A stretch of 64,000 nucleotides of DNA from Thermoactinomyces daqus (lineage in GTDB: Bacteria > Bacillota > Bacilli > Thermoactinomycetales > Thermoactinomycetaceae), in NCBI RefSeq assembly GCF_000763315.1, contig NZ_JPST01000028.1, positions 1 through 64,000 on the forward strand. The letters are read 5' to 3'. The notes under the pieces were generated by a model that was not told the origin of the DNA, did not search any database, and worked only from the letters and a program-made list of their open reading frames with translations. This document shows, one piece after another, positions 8,592-17,996 of the stretch (positions within the stretch are counted from its first letter, which is position 1; the number at the start of each line of letters is the position of its first letter). A program made the position numbers and the translations under genes.

Positions 8592-9944
8592 TCAATTCTG
8601 CAATGGAGACGCATCTTTCGACGCATCTTTAAAAAATTGCGGTAAATATTTTTTATGTGCCTCCAGCATCTCATCCAAAATCTGTTTGGCGACAGAATCA
8701 GACGGAACCAACGGGTTTATCGTCATCGCCAGCAAGGCCGTTTTGTAATCTCCTGTGACAGCAGCTTCTGCCGCCACCCGTTCAAACGATTTGATTTGTT
8801 GGACGAGACCCCTGACAGCGACGGGAAGATCTCCCATCGCAATGGGCACAGGACCTTCTTTGGTGATAACGCAGTTGATTTCCACGGCGGATTCGGCGGG
8901 AATACTTGCGATCGCTCCGTTATTCTTCACATTGACGGGCTGGATGTCGCGTTTGTCATTGTAAATCGAATCAATCAAGTTGCAGGCTGCATCACTGTAA
9001 TAAGCACCTCCGCGCTGTTCCAGCTGAGGCGGTTTAATGTCCAATTCGGGGTCCTGGTACAGCTCAAAAAGTTCGGCTTCGATCTTCTTGACGACTTCCG
9101 CCCGGGTTCCCACCGTTCTTGCGGCCTCCAATTCCTGCTCAAGCATTTTGCTCGTTTGATAATAGTAACGGTGATATGGACAGGGAAGGATTCCCAAAGC
9201 TTGAATAAATTCTTTCTCCCAGCCCAAATCCTTAATATTTTTCATCGTCATGCCGGACTGCTCTCCGCCGGTCAGCAGATCGATTACCTGTTCGGTCACC
9301 TTTTTGCCGTCCATATATACATCCAATCCGAAAACCATATGATTTAAACCTGCAAAATCAATGTGAACACGTTCTCCCTCCACACCGAGCATTTCGGCGA
9401 CGCTCATTTTCATTCCGACAGGTACGTTGCAAAGACCGACCACTTTTTTAATGTTGCTGTAACGAAGAACAGCCTCCGTCACCATACCGGCCGGATTAGT
9501 AAAGTTGATCAGCCAGGCATCGGGACACAACTCTTCCATATCTTTGCAAATGTCCAGGATGACAGGGATGGTTCTCAATCCTTTAAATAAACCACCCGGA
9601 CCGTTGGTTTCCTGACCGATCACCCCGTATTTCAAGGGAATTCTTTCATCCAAAGCTCTCGCATCCAGCAATCCAACACGGAACTGGGTAGTGACAAAAT
9701 CGGCATCTTTCATCGCTTCACGCCGATCCAAACTGAGATGAATCTGCATGGGAATCCCGGCTTTATCCACCATACGCTTGGCCAGGCCTCCGACGATATT
9801 CAATTTTTCCTTTCCTTCCGGAATATCCACCAACCACAGCTCTTTAACCGGGAGTTTATCATATCTCTTGATAAATCCTTCCACCAGTTCAGGTGTATAG
9901 CTTGATCCTCCGCCAATGGTAACGATTTTCAGCCCGTTACTCAT
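8592..9944 (-). CDS. licH: 6-phospho-beta-glucosidase, glycoside hydrolase family 4
   Basis: Hydrolyses the phosphorylated beta-glucosides delivered by the lic PTS to glucose and glucose-6-phosphate. Family 4 enzymes use NAD and a divalent metal in an oxidation-elimination mechanism. Seen here: the N-terminal NAD fold motif VTIGGGSSYTPELVEGF, the NFTNPAGMVTEA metal/substrate segment, and the metal-binding Cys in LCNVPVG. 450 aa is the family length. GGAGG lies nine bases before the ATG. Last gene of licB-licC-licA-licH, in the same order as the B. subtilis lichenan/cellobiose operon. Confidence 0.93.
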   Translation of the reverse strand: MSNGLKIVTIGGGSSYTPELVEGFIKRYDKLPVKELWLVDIPEGKEKLNIVGGLAKRMVDKAGIPMQIHLSLDRREAMKDADFVTTQFRVGLLDARALDERIPLKYGVIGQETNGPGGLFKGLRTIPVILDICKDMEELCPDAWLINFTNPAGMVTEAVLRYSNIKKVVGLCNVPVGMKMSVAEMLGVEGERVHIDFAGLNHMVFGLDVYMDGKKVTEQVIDLLTGGEQSGMTMKNIKDLGWEKEFIQALGILPCPYHRYYYQTSKMLEQELEAARTVGTRAEVVKKIEAELFELYQDPELDIKPPQLEQRGGAYYSDAACNLIDSIYNDKRDIQPVNVKNNGAIASIPAESAVEINCVITKEGPVPIAMGDLPVAVRGLVQQIKSFERVAAEAAVTGDYKTALLAMTINPLVPSDSVAKQILDEMLEAHKKYLPQFFKDASKDASPLQN

Positions 9945-9966
9945 GATCGTCTACCTCCATCACCCA

Positions 9967-10278
9967 TCATATTTTCAAATATTCATACAGATCGACCAAT
10001 TCGGTTGCCAAGTCTTTCACCGTAATGGCATTCATCAAATGATCCTGCGCATGAACCATTAACAACGAAATTTCCCTCTTTACTCCTTTCACCTCCTCTT
10101 GAATCAGGGATGTTTGTATGTGATGAGCCTGATTCAGCTCTTCACCGGCCTGTTGCAATTTTTCCCTCGCCTCGGAAAATCTGCCCTGTTTCGCTGCTGC
10201 TATGGCTTCCATCGCACAGCTTCTCCCGTTTCCCCCATGAATGATGATCTGAAAGATCACTTTCTCTGCATTTTCCAT
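9967..10278 (-). CDS. licA: PTS lactose/cellobiose-family EIIA component
   Basis: Cytoplasmic phosphocarrier (103 aa) that takes phosphate from HPr-P on a His and passes it to the EIIB Cys. The conserved [12 protein letters not shown] segment near residue 75 contains the active-site His and the trimer core. It follows the frameshifted licC gene by 54 bases (measured from the restored licC stop) and precedes licH by 22 bases. An AAAGGGG-type site is about ten bases upstream of the ATG. Confidence 0.93.
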   Translation of the reverse strand: MENAEKVIFQIIIHGGNGRSCAMEAIAAAKQGRFSEAREKLQQAGEELNQAHHIQTSLIQEEVKGVKREISLLMVHAQDHLMNAITVKDLATELVDLYEYLKI

Positions 10279-10332
10279 TCTCCGATTCCCCTTTGAGTTT
10301 GAACAAAAAGCACGTCAGACATTGTCCCGGAC

Positions 10333-11675
10333 CTAAACCACCTTTTCCTCCTGAGAGTTGGCCGTTTCATCCCCCTCTTCTTCCAATCGTTTTTGCTTAT
10401 CCCACATTCTGAAAAATGGGTAATACACACAAAAGGTAATCACGATATTGACCAACTGCATGACGGCACCGGATATTTTTCCACCCGTGGCCAGATATCC
10501 GGAAATGATGGGGGCATTGTCCAGGGAACCGCGATCCCGGCAGGTCTGGCCACCAATCCGGTCTTCATTCCAATATATGTGGATATGACGGTAAGAATGG
10601 GTGCAACAATAAACGGAATCAACATCGCCGGGTTCAATACAATCGGCATCCCGAAGATGATTGGTTCATTGATGTTAAAGATGGCCGGGCCGATCGCCAA
10701 GCGCCCCAACTGTTTCATTTGCTTGCTTCTCGAACGCAGCAGCATGGCCAGTGCCAAGGCAAATGTTGCCCCGCTCCCGCCAACATTGATAAAGTTATCA
10801 AAAAATTGCTGGGTAAAAATGTTGGGTAACGCCTCATGATGCTGAAAAGCCACCCGGTTGGCATCCATGGCCCCGTACCAGATCGGAGCCATCACGCCTC
10901 CTACGATACTGGCTCCATGCAGCCCGCAAACCCAGAGCAACAGTTTTATCAGTTCGGCAACAAGGCTTCCTCCCAGACTGCCCCCCAAAATCCCGAGAGG
11001 CTTTCCTAACAAATCTCCCACGATATTATGCAAACTTTCGAAATGGGTCTGTTCGACGAGCAAGCGGGCCAGCCAGATCACCGTAATCACTGCAAAGCCC
11101 GGAATAAGGGCAACAAATGACTTGCTCACAGAAGGCGGGACTCCATCGGGCAGTTTAATGAAAATCTCCTTTTGAATAATCCAACGATAAATTTCGGTGG
11201 ACAGGATGGCAACCAGCATCGCCACGAACAATCCTTTGCTTCCCAACAGTGATGTCGGAATCCCGCCATCGACGAGAATCGCTTCTTTTGCCCCTTGAGG
11301 AGTAAATGGCACTTTAAATGGGGTTGCCAATAAGAAGGCGGCAACGGAAATGACGCCGGCCGATAACGCATCAACCGCATATTTTTCAGCGAGCCGATAG
11401 GCGATTCCAAAAGCGGCAATGAGCGCCATAATATCAAAAGTAACCCCGACCGGATAAGACAACTTCTCAGCCCACTGTCCACCGAAGTGTTCAGCCATAA
11501 AAGCATCATATCCCGGAATCGGTAGGTTGGATAAAATCAAAAAAACGGAGCCGATAATAATCAAAGGCATGGTTAAGACGATTCCATCCCGCAAAGCCTG
11601 CAAGTGGCGTTGAGCAGCGATCCGCCCGGCAAGCGGCATCACGCTGTTTTCCAAAAAATCATTTAATTTTCCCAT
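10333..11675 (-). pseudogene. licC: PTS lactose/cellobiose-family EIIC permease, split by a one-base frameshift
   Basis: Membrane channel of the beta-glucoside PTS. From the start at 11675 (AGGAGGTGAATTT upstream) the frame matches the EIIC family for about 390 residues, through the FNINEPIIFGMPIVLNP substrate-loop motif and AVPWTMPP. The frame then leaves the family and ends after a short unrelated tail (stop at 10440). In another frame the next bases immediately give IISGYLATGGKISGAVMQLV and a normal EIIC C-terminus to a TAG at 10333. A run of five C (minus strand; GGGGG at 10510-10514 on plus) needs six to restore a 447-aa protein, the usual length. Everything else is intact, so this is either a sequencing error or a very recent mutation that removes the last membrane segment. 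Confidence 0.85.
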
Positions 11676-11679
11676 AAAT

Positions 11680-11991
11680 TCACCTCCTGTTTGCAAGCAA
11701 CTGTTGTGCGAATTTCAGCACTTCCGAACCATTACATGTGCCATAATGGACGGTGTTGATAACATCAACCGGAATCCCTTTTTCTTCCCCCAATTTTTTC
11801 AATTGCTTAAGCAGGTATCGAACTTGAGGCCCCAGGAGCAACACATCTGCCTCATCAATGTGATTGCGTACTGCATCAGCCGGAACAGCCCAAATTTTGC
11901 ATTCAATCCCTTGTTCCTCTGCGCTTTTGAGCATTTTTGTTACCAACAGACTTGTTGACATCCCCGCTGAACAACATAACAAAATATTCAT
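11680..11991 (-). CDS. licB: PTS lactose/cellobiose-family EIIB component
   Basis: Small cytoplasmic phosphocarrier (103 aa). The active-site Cys lies in the N-terminal loop [13 protein letters not shown] (Cys7 by alignment with the family; Cys6 precedes it). It accepts phosphate from LicA and phosphorylates the sugar entering through LicC. AAGGAGGGG lies eight bases before the ATG. First gene of the lic operon; licC begins four bases after its stop. Confidence 0.94.
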   Translation of the reverse strand: MNILLCCSAGMSTSLLVTKMLKSAEEQGIECKIWAVPADAVRNHIDEADVLLLGPQVRYLLKQLKKLGEEKGIPVDVINTVHYGTCNGSEVLKFAQQLLANRR

Positions 11992-12288
11992 TCATAACCC
12001 CTCCTTATTGATCGGACAGATCAGGACGGTTGGAAACCAAAACGCAAAATCTCCTCTGTTATGCCAAATCCAACCCAGCAAAAGATCAAAAACGATGTTT
12101 ACAGTTTGATTGTATTTTAAAAATACTTACATTTACACGCATCCTTTTTCCGTTAAGCAACGGAAAATGTTTGTCCAACATTTTAAAAAATGCATTATAG
12201 GGAAAATGTTTTTTATTCGACCCAAATAAAAAACCTCCCGCTTGTTCAGCCCTGTAAGGAGCGACAGCAAGAGGTGCCAGGATTTGCG
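11992..12288 (-). promoter_or_regulatory. Regulatory region of the lic operon, with candidate LicR operator sites
   Basis: No gene here. On the minus strand a perfect TATAAT lies at 12194-12199 with no good -35 at the right distance (nearest TTGGGT is 20 bases away), as expected for an activator-dependent promoter. GGAAAATGTT occurs twice on the plus strand, at 12162-12171 and 12201-12210, flanking that -10. A perfect inverted repeat TTTTCCGTT-N4-AACGGAAAA covers 12146-12167. These are plausible binding sites for LicR, but the assignment is inference. No convincing CcpA site was seen. Confidence 0.5.
12225..12274 (-). terminator. Terminator of licR
   Basis: On the minus strand CCTCTTGCT pairs with AGCGGGAGG (two G-U pairs) around a long loop and is followed by TTTTTTATTT, about 15 bases after the licR stop. 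Confidence 0.65.
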
Positions 12289-14232
12289 TCAGGATTGCTT
12301 GAACAGTACATCAACAAACTCCCGGTAGGTTTTGCATTTAAGTAGCTGTTGAACCATTTGGCCATCGTTTACAACCTTGCCCAGCAGATCATACATTTTT
12401 TGTAAATCTTCCCTGCTGTTTTTTTTCACACTTAATAAACAAACAAATTGGACACGCTTATCCCCCCACTCGATCGGCTTTTGCAAGGTACATACCGCCC
12501 AAAACGTAGTTTCTGTTTGCGGTACGATGGGATGTGGGATCGCTACGAGATTGCCGAAAGATGTCGGGGATAAGGCTTCCCTCTCGAAAACGGAAGCCAA
12601 AAACGTTTCATCGACAAGGCCTGCCTGTTGCAATTGATCCCCCAAAAAATGCAACACTTCTTCTCTTGATTTAAACGTCTGCTGAAGAAATACCAATTCT
12701 TCTCTGGCATATTCCAATATTCGCCCCGCATTTTCAAAGATGGCCCGTTCAATTTTTTCCAGATCCATCCCTTCGAGAATCGTATTCACCTCAATTACCG
12801 GGATCGGCAAAGGATGAAGGATCGGAACGGTGCTGATGAGAAAATCAAGAGATTGCATAGGGATTTGATCCAGTTTGTAATATTCGGTCGTTCCCAGGAT
12901 CTCAAGTCTGGAACCAAACCTGGAGCGCAATTTGTAGTATAAGAGCCGGGCACTGCCAACGCCTGAGGCACATACAATCATGCAGCGCTTTTTGCGCTGA
13001 TCATTCATCCTGCTTCTTTCCATTGCTGCAGCGATATGAAGAGCAAGGTATCCCATTTCATTTTCATCAATTTCGATGCCCATTTTCTCTTTTAGAACCA
13101 TCCCTGCAAGAATCGCTGCCTCAAAGGCGATCGTATAATTTGATTTAATGGTCTCAAGCATTGGGTTTCGTATGTTCATTCGAAACCGATAGCGGTTTAT
13201 CGCGGGTTTTAAATGAAGACTGATTCCAACGACAAGTTCCTTATCATGCTGAATTCCCAGCCTGAGTTTATTCTCAATGGTTTCCAGAATCTCCATTGTT
13301 AAAGCATAGATGTCCGGATCAATAAACGTCTGGACTTCGGTTTCGCAGAGAGCAGGGTCTACGGTAATTTTGGTTCCCAGTAAATGAATGGCAACATACG
13401 CAATCTCCGCAAATGGAAATTTTATTTTCAATCTCTCCCCGATTTTTTTCAATATATTGGTTGCCACCTCAAATTCTTTTTGCTTAATGATGTCCTTTAA
13501 TTCTTCTTTGTACCAAGATACATAGTTCCCGCTTTGTATCCGCTTACATGCGATCGCAATATGAATGATAAGATTGTTCAAGCCAATGTCCGAAAGGGTA
13601 ATTTCTTCTTCCTTTATCTGTTCCAGCGTAATGGTTTGAATCACTTTCATCTCTTCTTCAGGGAGAAGCGGAACACCGTCCTGAATCAGACTCCGTTCCG
13701 TTTCTTTTCGGTTAAAGAGATATTCGGACATGCAAAAACGCCATTTCATCTCATCCCCTTTTAATTTCAATCCATAATTAGGCCGCTTTTCCAATTCGAG
13801 CCCATACGCTTTCAATCGTTTTTTTACGGTACGCAGATCATTTTGGATAGTTGATTTGCTGATGTATAATTCCTCTGCCAAATCTTCGAGTTTGACATAC
13901 CCTTCAGAGAGAAGAAGCCGTTTGATTAAATAGTCGGCCCTCTCTTCCGGCAGAGTCGGAATCCCTTTGCTTTTCGGCGAATCAGTCTGAAAAATCTCTT
14001 TGAGAAGTGTCCGAAAAAGCTCATGATCATGAATGATCAATTCATATCCGGTCCCTCTTACAGCCCGGATCGCAGCACCGTTTTCGGTCAGTAAAGCATC
14101 CAATTCCTTCATGTCATTTCGAATGGTCCTGGAGGTAACTTGAATCACATTGGCCAAATATTCGCTGGTTAAAGCTGTCTTGGCCGCCATCAGCTCCCGC
14201 AAAATCCCGATCATCCGGGCATTCAGCACCAT
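12289..14232 (-). CDS. licR: Transcriptional activator with two PRDs and EIIB/EIIA domains (LicR type)
   Basis: Regulator of the adjacent lic operon, controlled by PTS phosphorylation. Domains in order (647 aa): DeoR-type helix-turn-helix (about 5-60), a second winged helix (about 85-170), PRD1 (about 175-285), PRD2 (about 290-400), an EIIB-like domain with its Cys in MIVCASGVGSARLL (about 405-490) and an EIIA domain with its His in LVAIPHPIVPQ (about 500-645). The PRD histidines appear intact (NLIIHIAI, YVAIHLLG, ISLHLKP, LALHIAAA). Start at 14232 follows GGGGGGA; an earlier in-frame GTG at 14265 lacks a site. In B. subtilis LicR is activated by LicB-dependent phosphorylation and repressed by HPr. 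Confidence 0.92.
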   Translation of the reverse strand: MVLNARMIGILRELMAAKTALTSEYLANVIQVTSRTIRNDMKELDALLTENGAAIRAVRGTGYELIIHDHELFRTLLKEIFQTDSPKSKGIPTLPEERADYLIKRLLLSEGYVKLEDLAEELYISKSTIQNDLRTVKKRLKAYGLELEKRPNYGLKLKGDEMKWRFCMSEYLFNRKETERSLIQDGVPLLPEEEMKVIQTITLEQIKEEEITLSDIGLNNLIIHIAIACKRIQSGNYVSWYKEELKDIIKQKEFEVATNILKKIGERLKIKFPFAEIAYVAIHLLGTKITVDPALCETEVQTFIDPDIYALTMEILETIENKLRLGIQHDKELVVGISLHLKPAINRYRFRMNIRNPMLETIKSNYTIAFEAAILAGMVLKEKMGIEIDENEMGYLALHIAAAMERSRMNDQRKKRCMIVCASGVGSARLLYYKLRSRFGSRLEILGTTEYYKLDQIPMQSLDFLISTVPILHPLPIPVIEVNTILEGMDLEKIERAIFENAGRILEYAREELVFLQQTFKSREEVLHFLGDQLQQAGLVDETFLASVFEREALSPTSFGNLVAIPHPIVPQTETTFWAVCTLQKPIEWGDKRVQFVCLLSVKKNSREDLQKMYDLLGKVVNDGQMVQQLLKCKTYREFVDVLFKQS

Positions 14233-14641
14233 GAATCCCCCCGTCTGACCCATTTTGAGAAACACACCATTTTTCTGTTAAAGAATCGATGAATTTTTTG
14301 ATATCCCTCAACAGAGCAAGCAAATCATCTTTCATTTTTTAACCTTGTTGAAGTGAATAATTGGTTGCCCCCCTGTTTCGGACAGTCACAATCTTTATAT
14401 GCTATAATTATAATAAAAAATCAAATCATTCATAATATTAATCTTTATATTCGTATTTGGAAGTAAAGAAGCGGTACGCCTTATGTCCGGAAAAGATGCA
14501 AGCAGAATGAAAAAAAGAGCCCTGGAGATCATCCCTAAGGGCTCTTTTTTCATGTGAACATGCGTTGTTGGCAGGGCGGTGGCGTCCCCTGTCCGCTTGC
14601 CGATACTTTCTTTCTGGAGTGGCATCGCTCCCAGCTTCTTT
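14233..14641. other. Gene-free region between licR and birA
   Basis: About 400 bases with no supported gene. It contains the birA terminator (14509-14551) and, nearer licR, a very A/T-rich stretch suited to a promoter. The 11-base word AATCTTTATAT occurs twice on the plus strand (14390-14400 and about 14440-14450), which could mark a regulator site for licR. Confidence 0.55.
14509..14551 (-). terminator. Terminator of the ypjD-birA operon
   Basis: AGAGCCCT (14516-14523) pairs with AGGGCTCT (14538-14545), flanked by A-run and T-run so that it can act on both strands. It lies about 90 bases after birA, the last gene of a long minus-strand operon. Confidence 0.8.
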
Positions 14642-15637
14642 TTACGAACGATTCCCTCCTGCGTCCCATTCGACCTCTGCTGAGTAAACGGGCGTGATTC
14701 CCGTAGCGGTGCGGATCAGTAAAGCTCCTTGTTCATTTAACCGCATCGCGACGCCGGTTACGGATCCCTGTGTCGTTCTGGCGGTGATGGTTTGGCTCAG
14801 CATTCCGGCTGTTTCTTCCCATTTCTCCCGAATAAAGGAAAATCCTTCGCGCAAATAGCGGTCATAAATTTGCTCCAATTCCTCCAAAATGGCAGCGACC
14901 AACGGAGGACGGTGTATTTTTGTTCCCTTTTCTTTCGCCAGGGATGTGGCAACATCCTTAATGTCATCCGGCCACTGATTCACATCAGCGTTCACATTGA
15001 TGCCGATTCCCAAAATCACATAGTGAACCCTGTCCTGCTCTCCCCTGAGTTCGGTCAAGATCCCGCACACCTTTTTCCCGTCAATCAGCAAATCGTTGGG
15101 CCACTTAATGCGGATCGGCAGGCCGGTGACGCGGTACATCCCTTCCCGTACTCCGACGGAAGCGAGCAGGGTGAGATGGGAAGCATCCGTCAAGGGAATG
15201 GGCGGGCGCAAAATCAAGCTCATCCAAATTCCTGTCTGCGGGGGGGAGTGCCAGGTCCGTCCCAATCTCCCCCTTCCTTGTTTTTGCTCTTCGGCGATCA
15301 CGAGCGCTCCTTCCGGCGCCCCTTCGCGCGCCCATTGATGAGCGATGACTTGCGTGGAAGGAGTGGTCGGCTCATAGCGCATTTCCCGGCCGAATCGATC
15401 CGTATGCAAATAAGGCAGGATCTCTTCCGGCGCAATCCGATCCGGTCGGTAAATGAGCCGGTAACCGCTGCGCGGGCGGGCTTCAATCTCATACCCTTCA
15501 TGCCTGAGCTCCTCAATATGCTTCCAGATGGCCGCACGGCTGCAACCCACCCGGCGGCTGATCTCCTCACCCGAGATAAATTGATCGTAATTGTTGATCA
15601 ACAGTGAAATCAATTCATTGCGAATCGACTTTTCCAA
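14642..15637 (-). CDS. birA: Bifunctional biotin-protein ligase / biotin operon repressor
   Basis: Activates biotin to biotinyl-AMP, attaches it to acceptor proteins, and represses biotin genes. The N-terminal winged helix (residues 1-60, with GCSRAAIWKHIEELR as recognition region) makes it the regulatory class. The catalytic domain has GRGRLGRTWHSP (biotin/ATP loop) and KWPNDLL, followed by a C-terminal SH3-like domain. The best start is TTG at 15637, preceded by GGAGGAAGGG and giving 331 aa that align with B. subtilis BirA. It overlaps the end of cca by 23 bases, so the two are coupled. Confidence 0.92.
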   Translation of the reverse strand: MEKSIRNELISLLINNYDQFISGEEISRRVGCSRAAIWKHIEELRHEGYEIEARPRSGYRLIYRPDRIAPEEILPYLHTDRFGREMRYEPTTPSTQVIAHQWAREGAPEGALVIAEEQKQGRGRLGRTWHSPPQTGIWMSLILRPPIPLTDASHLTLLASVGVREGMYRVTGLPIRIKWPNDLLIDGKKVCGILTELRGEQDRVHYVILGIGINVNADVNQWPDDIKDVATSLAKEKGTKIHRPPLVAAILEELEQIYDRYLREGFSFIREKWEETAGMLSQTITARTTQGSVTGVAMRLNEQGALLIRTATGITPVYSAEVEWDAGGNRS

Positions 15638-16844
15638 TTTTGTACCCTTCCTCCAGCAAAGCATTTTTATCATTTGGCAACAAGCCAAGTGCCACCTGTT
15701 CATAAAGATTGTTTAACACCTGTCCGACCCATGGCCCCGCCTTTTTCCCCGAATAACGAATGAGCTCCTCCCCGCCCAAGGCCAACTCCCTTCGCTCCTT
15801 CACCGGCATTTCGTTCCACCAGTCCTGAAACCTGGTCTCTGTCAGATCTTTGTCCATGATTTTCCCGACGAGTCTCCTCAATTGGCCGGATCGTCGGACG
15901 GAATCCAGCCCATGGCGCAGAAGCTGCCGTTTCCAATAGACCGGATCGGTTGCCGTCCATTCTCCCGCCAACATCAACCTGAAACAAACCGATATCTGTT
16001 TCTGATCACGGGTGGGCAACTTCAACGCTTTCAGCCGTCTTCCCAAGCAGGCTTCATCTGTTTGGCACAACCAAAGAAGATAAGCCCAGCGAACGATCCG
16101 ATCGGATGTGTGGTCAAAAGATGCCGCTTGATCCGGCGGGAAAGATTGCAGATCCCACCGGCAAAACGGGGGCAAAGCGCGAAGCAGGTCAGTCGAAAAC
16201 AATTCTCTTACCCCGGCGGAAGGAGAGACGGCTTTCCACATCTTCTCCAGTTCCTGCACCACGCGTTCCACTGAGAGATGAAAGCACTCCGACCGTAACG
16301 CGATCAGCGCCCGCCGGGTTTCCTCTTCCAACGCAAACCCGAATTGCGCGACAAACCGCACGGCCCGAAGCATGCGCAGCGCATCTTCCCGAAAGCGATC
16401 ACGCGGATTGCCCACGGTGCGGATCCTTCCGACCAGGAGATCTTCTTTTCCGGAAAAATAATCAATCACCTGTCCCCGACGGTTTTTCGCCATCGCGTTT
16501 ATGGTAAAATCGCGACGGGCCAAATCTTGTTTCAACGAGGAAACGAAACGCACCTGGCTGGGGCGCCGCCGATCCAGATATGCTTCTTCAATCCGGAACG
16601 TGGTGACTTCCAGCGGAATTCCCTGTTCAACCACGGTGACCGTTCCGTGTTTCAAACCGGTGGGAATGGTTCGCGGAAACAGGTTTTGCACCTGATCGGG
16701 AACGGCATCGGTCGCAATATCATAATCCTGCGGGGAAATGCCCAGCATTTCATCCCTTACGCATCCGCCCACCAGGTATGCCTGAAATCCGGATTTCTCC
16801 AATTGTTCCATCACGCTTAACGCTGCCGCTTTTCTTGTGTCCAT
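15615..16844 (-). CDS. cca: CCA-adding tRNA nucleotidyltransferase
   Basis: Adds or repairs the 3'-CCA of tRNAs. Class II nucleotidyltransferase head with LVGGCVRD (24-31) and the catalytic DYD (D40, D42), followed by the RRDFTINAMA and LRMLRAVRF helices typical of CCA enzymes (409 aa). GGGAGGATCGAGG lies just upstream of the ATG. Part of the bshA-cca-birA series in the usual Bacillales order; the window's own tRNA-Pro already encodes CCA, so this enzyme would act there in repair. Confidence 0.95.
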   Translation of the reverse strand: MDTRKAAALSVMEQLEKSGFQAYLVGGCVRDEMLGISPQDYDIATDAVPDQVQNLFPRTIPTGLKHGTVTVVEQGIPLEVTTFRIEEAYLDRRRPSQVRFVSSLKQDLARRDFTINAMAKNRRGQVIDYFSGKEDLLVGRIRTVGNPRDRFREDALRMLRAVRFVAQFGFALEEETRRALIALRSECFHLSVERVVQELEKMWKAVSPSAGVRELFSTDLLRALPPFCRWDLQSFPPDQAASFDHTSDRIVRWAYLLWLCQTDEACLGRRLKALKLPTRDQKQISVCFRLMLAGEWTATDPVYWKRQLLRHGLDSVRRSGQLRRLVGKIMDKDLTETRFQDWWNEMPVKERRELALGGEELIRYSGKKAGPWVGQVLNNLYEQVALGLLPNDKNALLEEGYKIGKVDSQ

Positions 16845-16859
16845 CCTCGATCCTCCCGC

Positions 16860-17978
16860 TTATTTCTCCAGGAGGCGGTAATAAATCTGTTCATATTGCT
16901 CAACGATCTTCAAACCGCAAAATTTCTCCCGCACCCGGGCCAGGCCCGCTTCCGAAAACGATTGATACAACCGTTCATCGCGAAGCAGCCTGATGGCAAA
17001 ACGCGACATGCTGTCGGTGTCCCCCGGATCAGCCAGAAAACCGGTCACTTCATGTTCCACCACTTCGGGAATCCCGCCCGCGTTGGATGCGACCGTCGGG
17101 ACACCGCAGGCCATCGCTTCCAGTGCAACCAGGCCAAAGCTTTCTTTCTCCGACGGAAGCAACAGCAAATCCGCCAATGAAATCAATGCGGCCACTTCAT
17201 CCTGTTTCCCCAGAAAGATGACACGATCCGTCAGCCCGAGATCCTCCACTTTTTGAATCACTTTCGGCAATTCAGGTCCTTCTCCGACCAACAGCAGCCG
17301 TGCGGGAATCTCTTGCTGCACCTTGTAAAACACCTCTATGACATCGAGAGGGCGCTTAACGGGGCGAAAGTTGGAAATATGGAGCAAGATTTTTTCATGC
17401 GGTGCCCCGTACTTTTCGCAAATATGAGCGACATCGCGCGGATAGTAAATCCGGGTATCGACAAAATTGTATATGCAATCGATGGGCCGGTCGGAACAAA
17501 ACAGCTCATAAGTCTGTTTGACCAAACTTTGCGATACCGCCGTCACCGCATCACTTTTATTGATGCCGAAACAAATCACATCCCTGAGAGAGGGATCTTC
17601 TCCCAGGACGGTAATATCCGTACCATGCAATGTCGTCACAACTTTGAGATGCTCTCCCACCATCTGCTTGGCCAATACGGCCGCAATGGCATGGGGAACC
17701 GCATAATGGACGTGCAACAAATCAAGCTCGTATGTTTTCGCCACTTGTGCCATCCGGCTGGCAAGTGCCAAATCATACGGAGGATATTTAAACACCGCAT
17801 AGCGGTTTGCTTCTACGCCGTGATATCGGATATTCTGCATGAACTTTCCCAACCGGAACGGCATGTCATACGTGATAAAGTGGATATCATGCCCCCTTTC
17901 GGCCAGCAATTTTCCCAGCTCCGTAGCGACCACTCCGGAACCGCCGTGGGAAGGATAACAAGTAATTCCAATACGCAT
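16860..17978 (-). CDS. bshA: N-acetyl-alpha-D-glucosaminyl L-malate synthase (bacillithiol step 1)
   Basis: GT-B family glycosyltransferase joining UDP-GlcNAc and L-malate, the first step of bacillithiol synthesis. N-terminal YPSHGGSGVVATELG and the C-terminal nucleotide-sugar site PSEKESFGLVALEAMACG are both clear, as is the LHVHYAVPHA segment. 372 aa is normal. It lies 15 bases upstream of cca and 18 bases downstream of bshB1, the gene for step 2, in the same operon. Confidence 0.96.
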   Translation of the reverse strand: MRIGITCYPSHGGSGVVATELGKLLAERGHDIHFITYDMPFRLGKFMQNIRYHGVEANRYAVFKYPPYDLALASRMAQVAKTYELDLLHVHYAVPHAIAAVLAKQMVGEHLKVVTTLHGTDITVLGEDPSLRDVICFGINKSDAVTAVSQSLVKQTYELFCSDRPIDCIYNFVDTRIYYPRDVAHICEKYGAPHEKILLHISNFRPVKRPLDVIEVFYKVQQEIPARLLLVGEGPELPKVIQKVEDLGLTDRVIFLGKQDEVAALISLADLLLLPSEKESFGLVALEAMACGVPTVASNAGGIPEVVEHEVTGFLADPGDTDSMSRFAIRLLRDERLYQSFSEAGLARVREKFCGLKIVEQYEQIYYRLLEK

Positions 17979-17996
17979 GGGGCCCCCCCTCCTTCA

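Noticed and set aside
10393-10839. Plus-strand frame opposite the licC 3' end
   Set aside because: Antisense shadow; the opposite strand gives the licC C-terminus once the frameshift is corrected.
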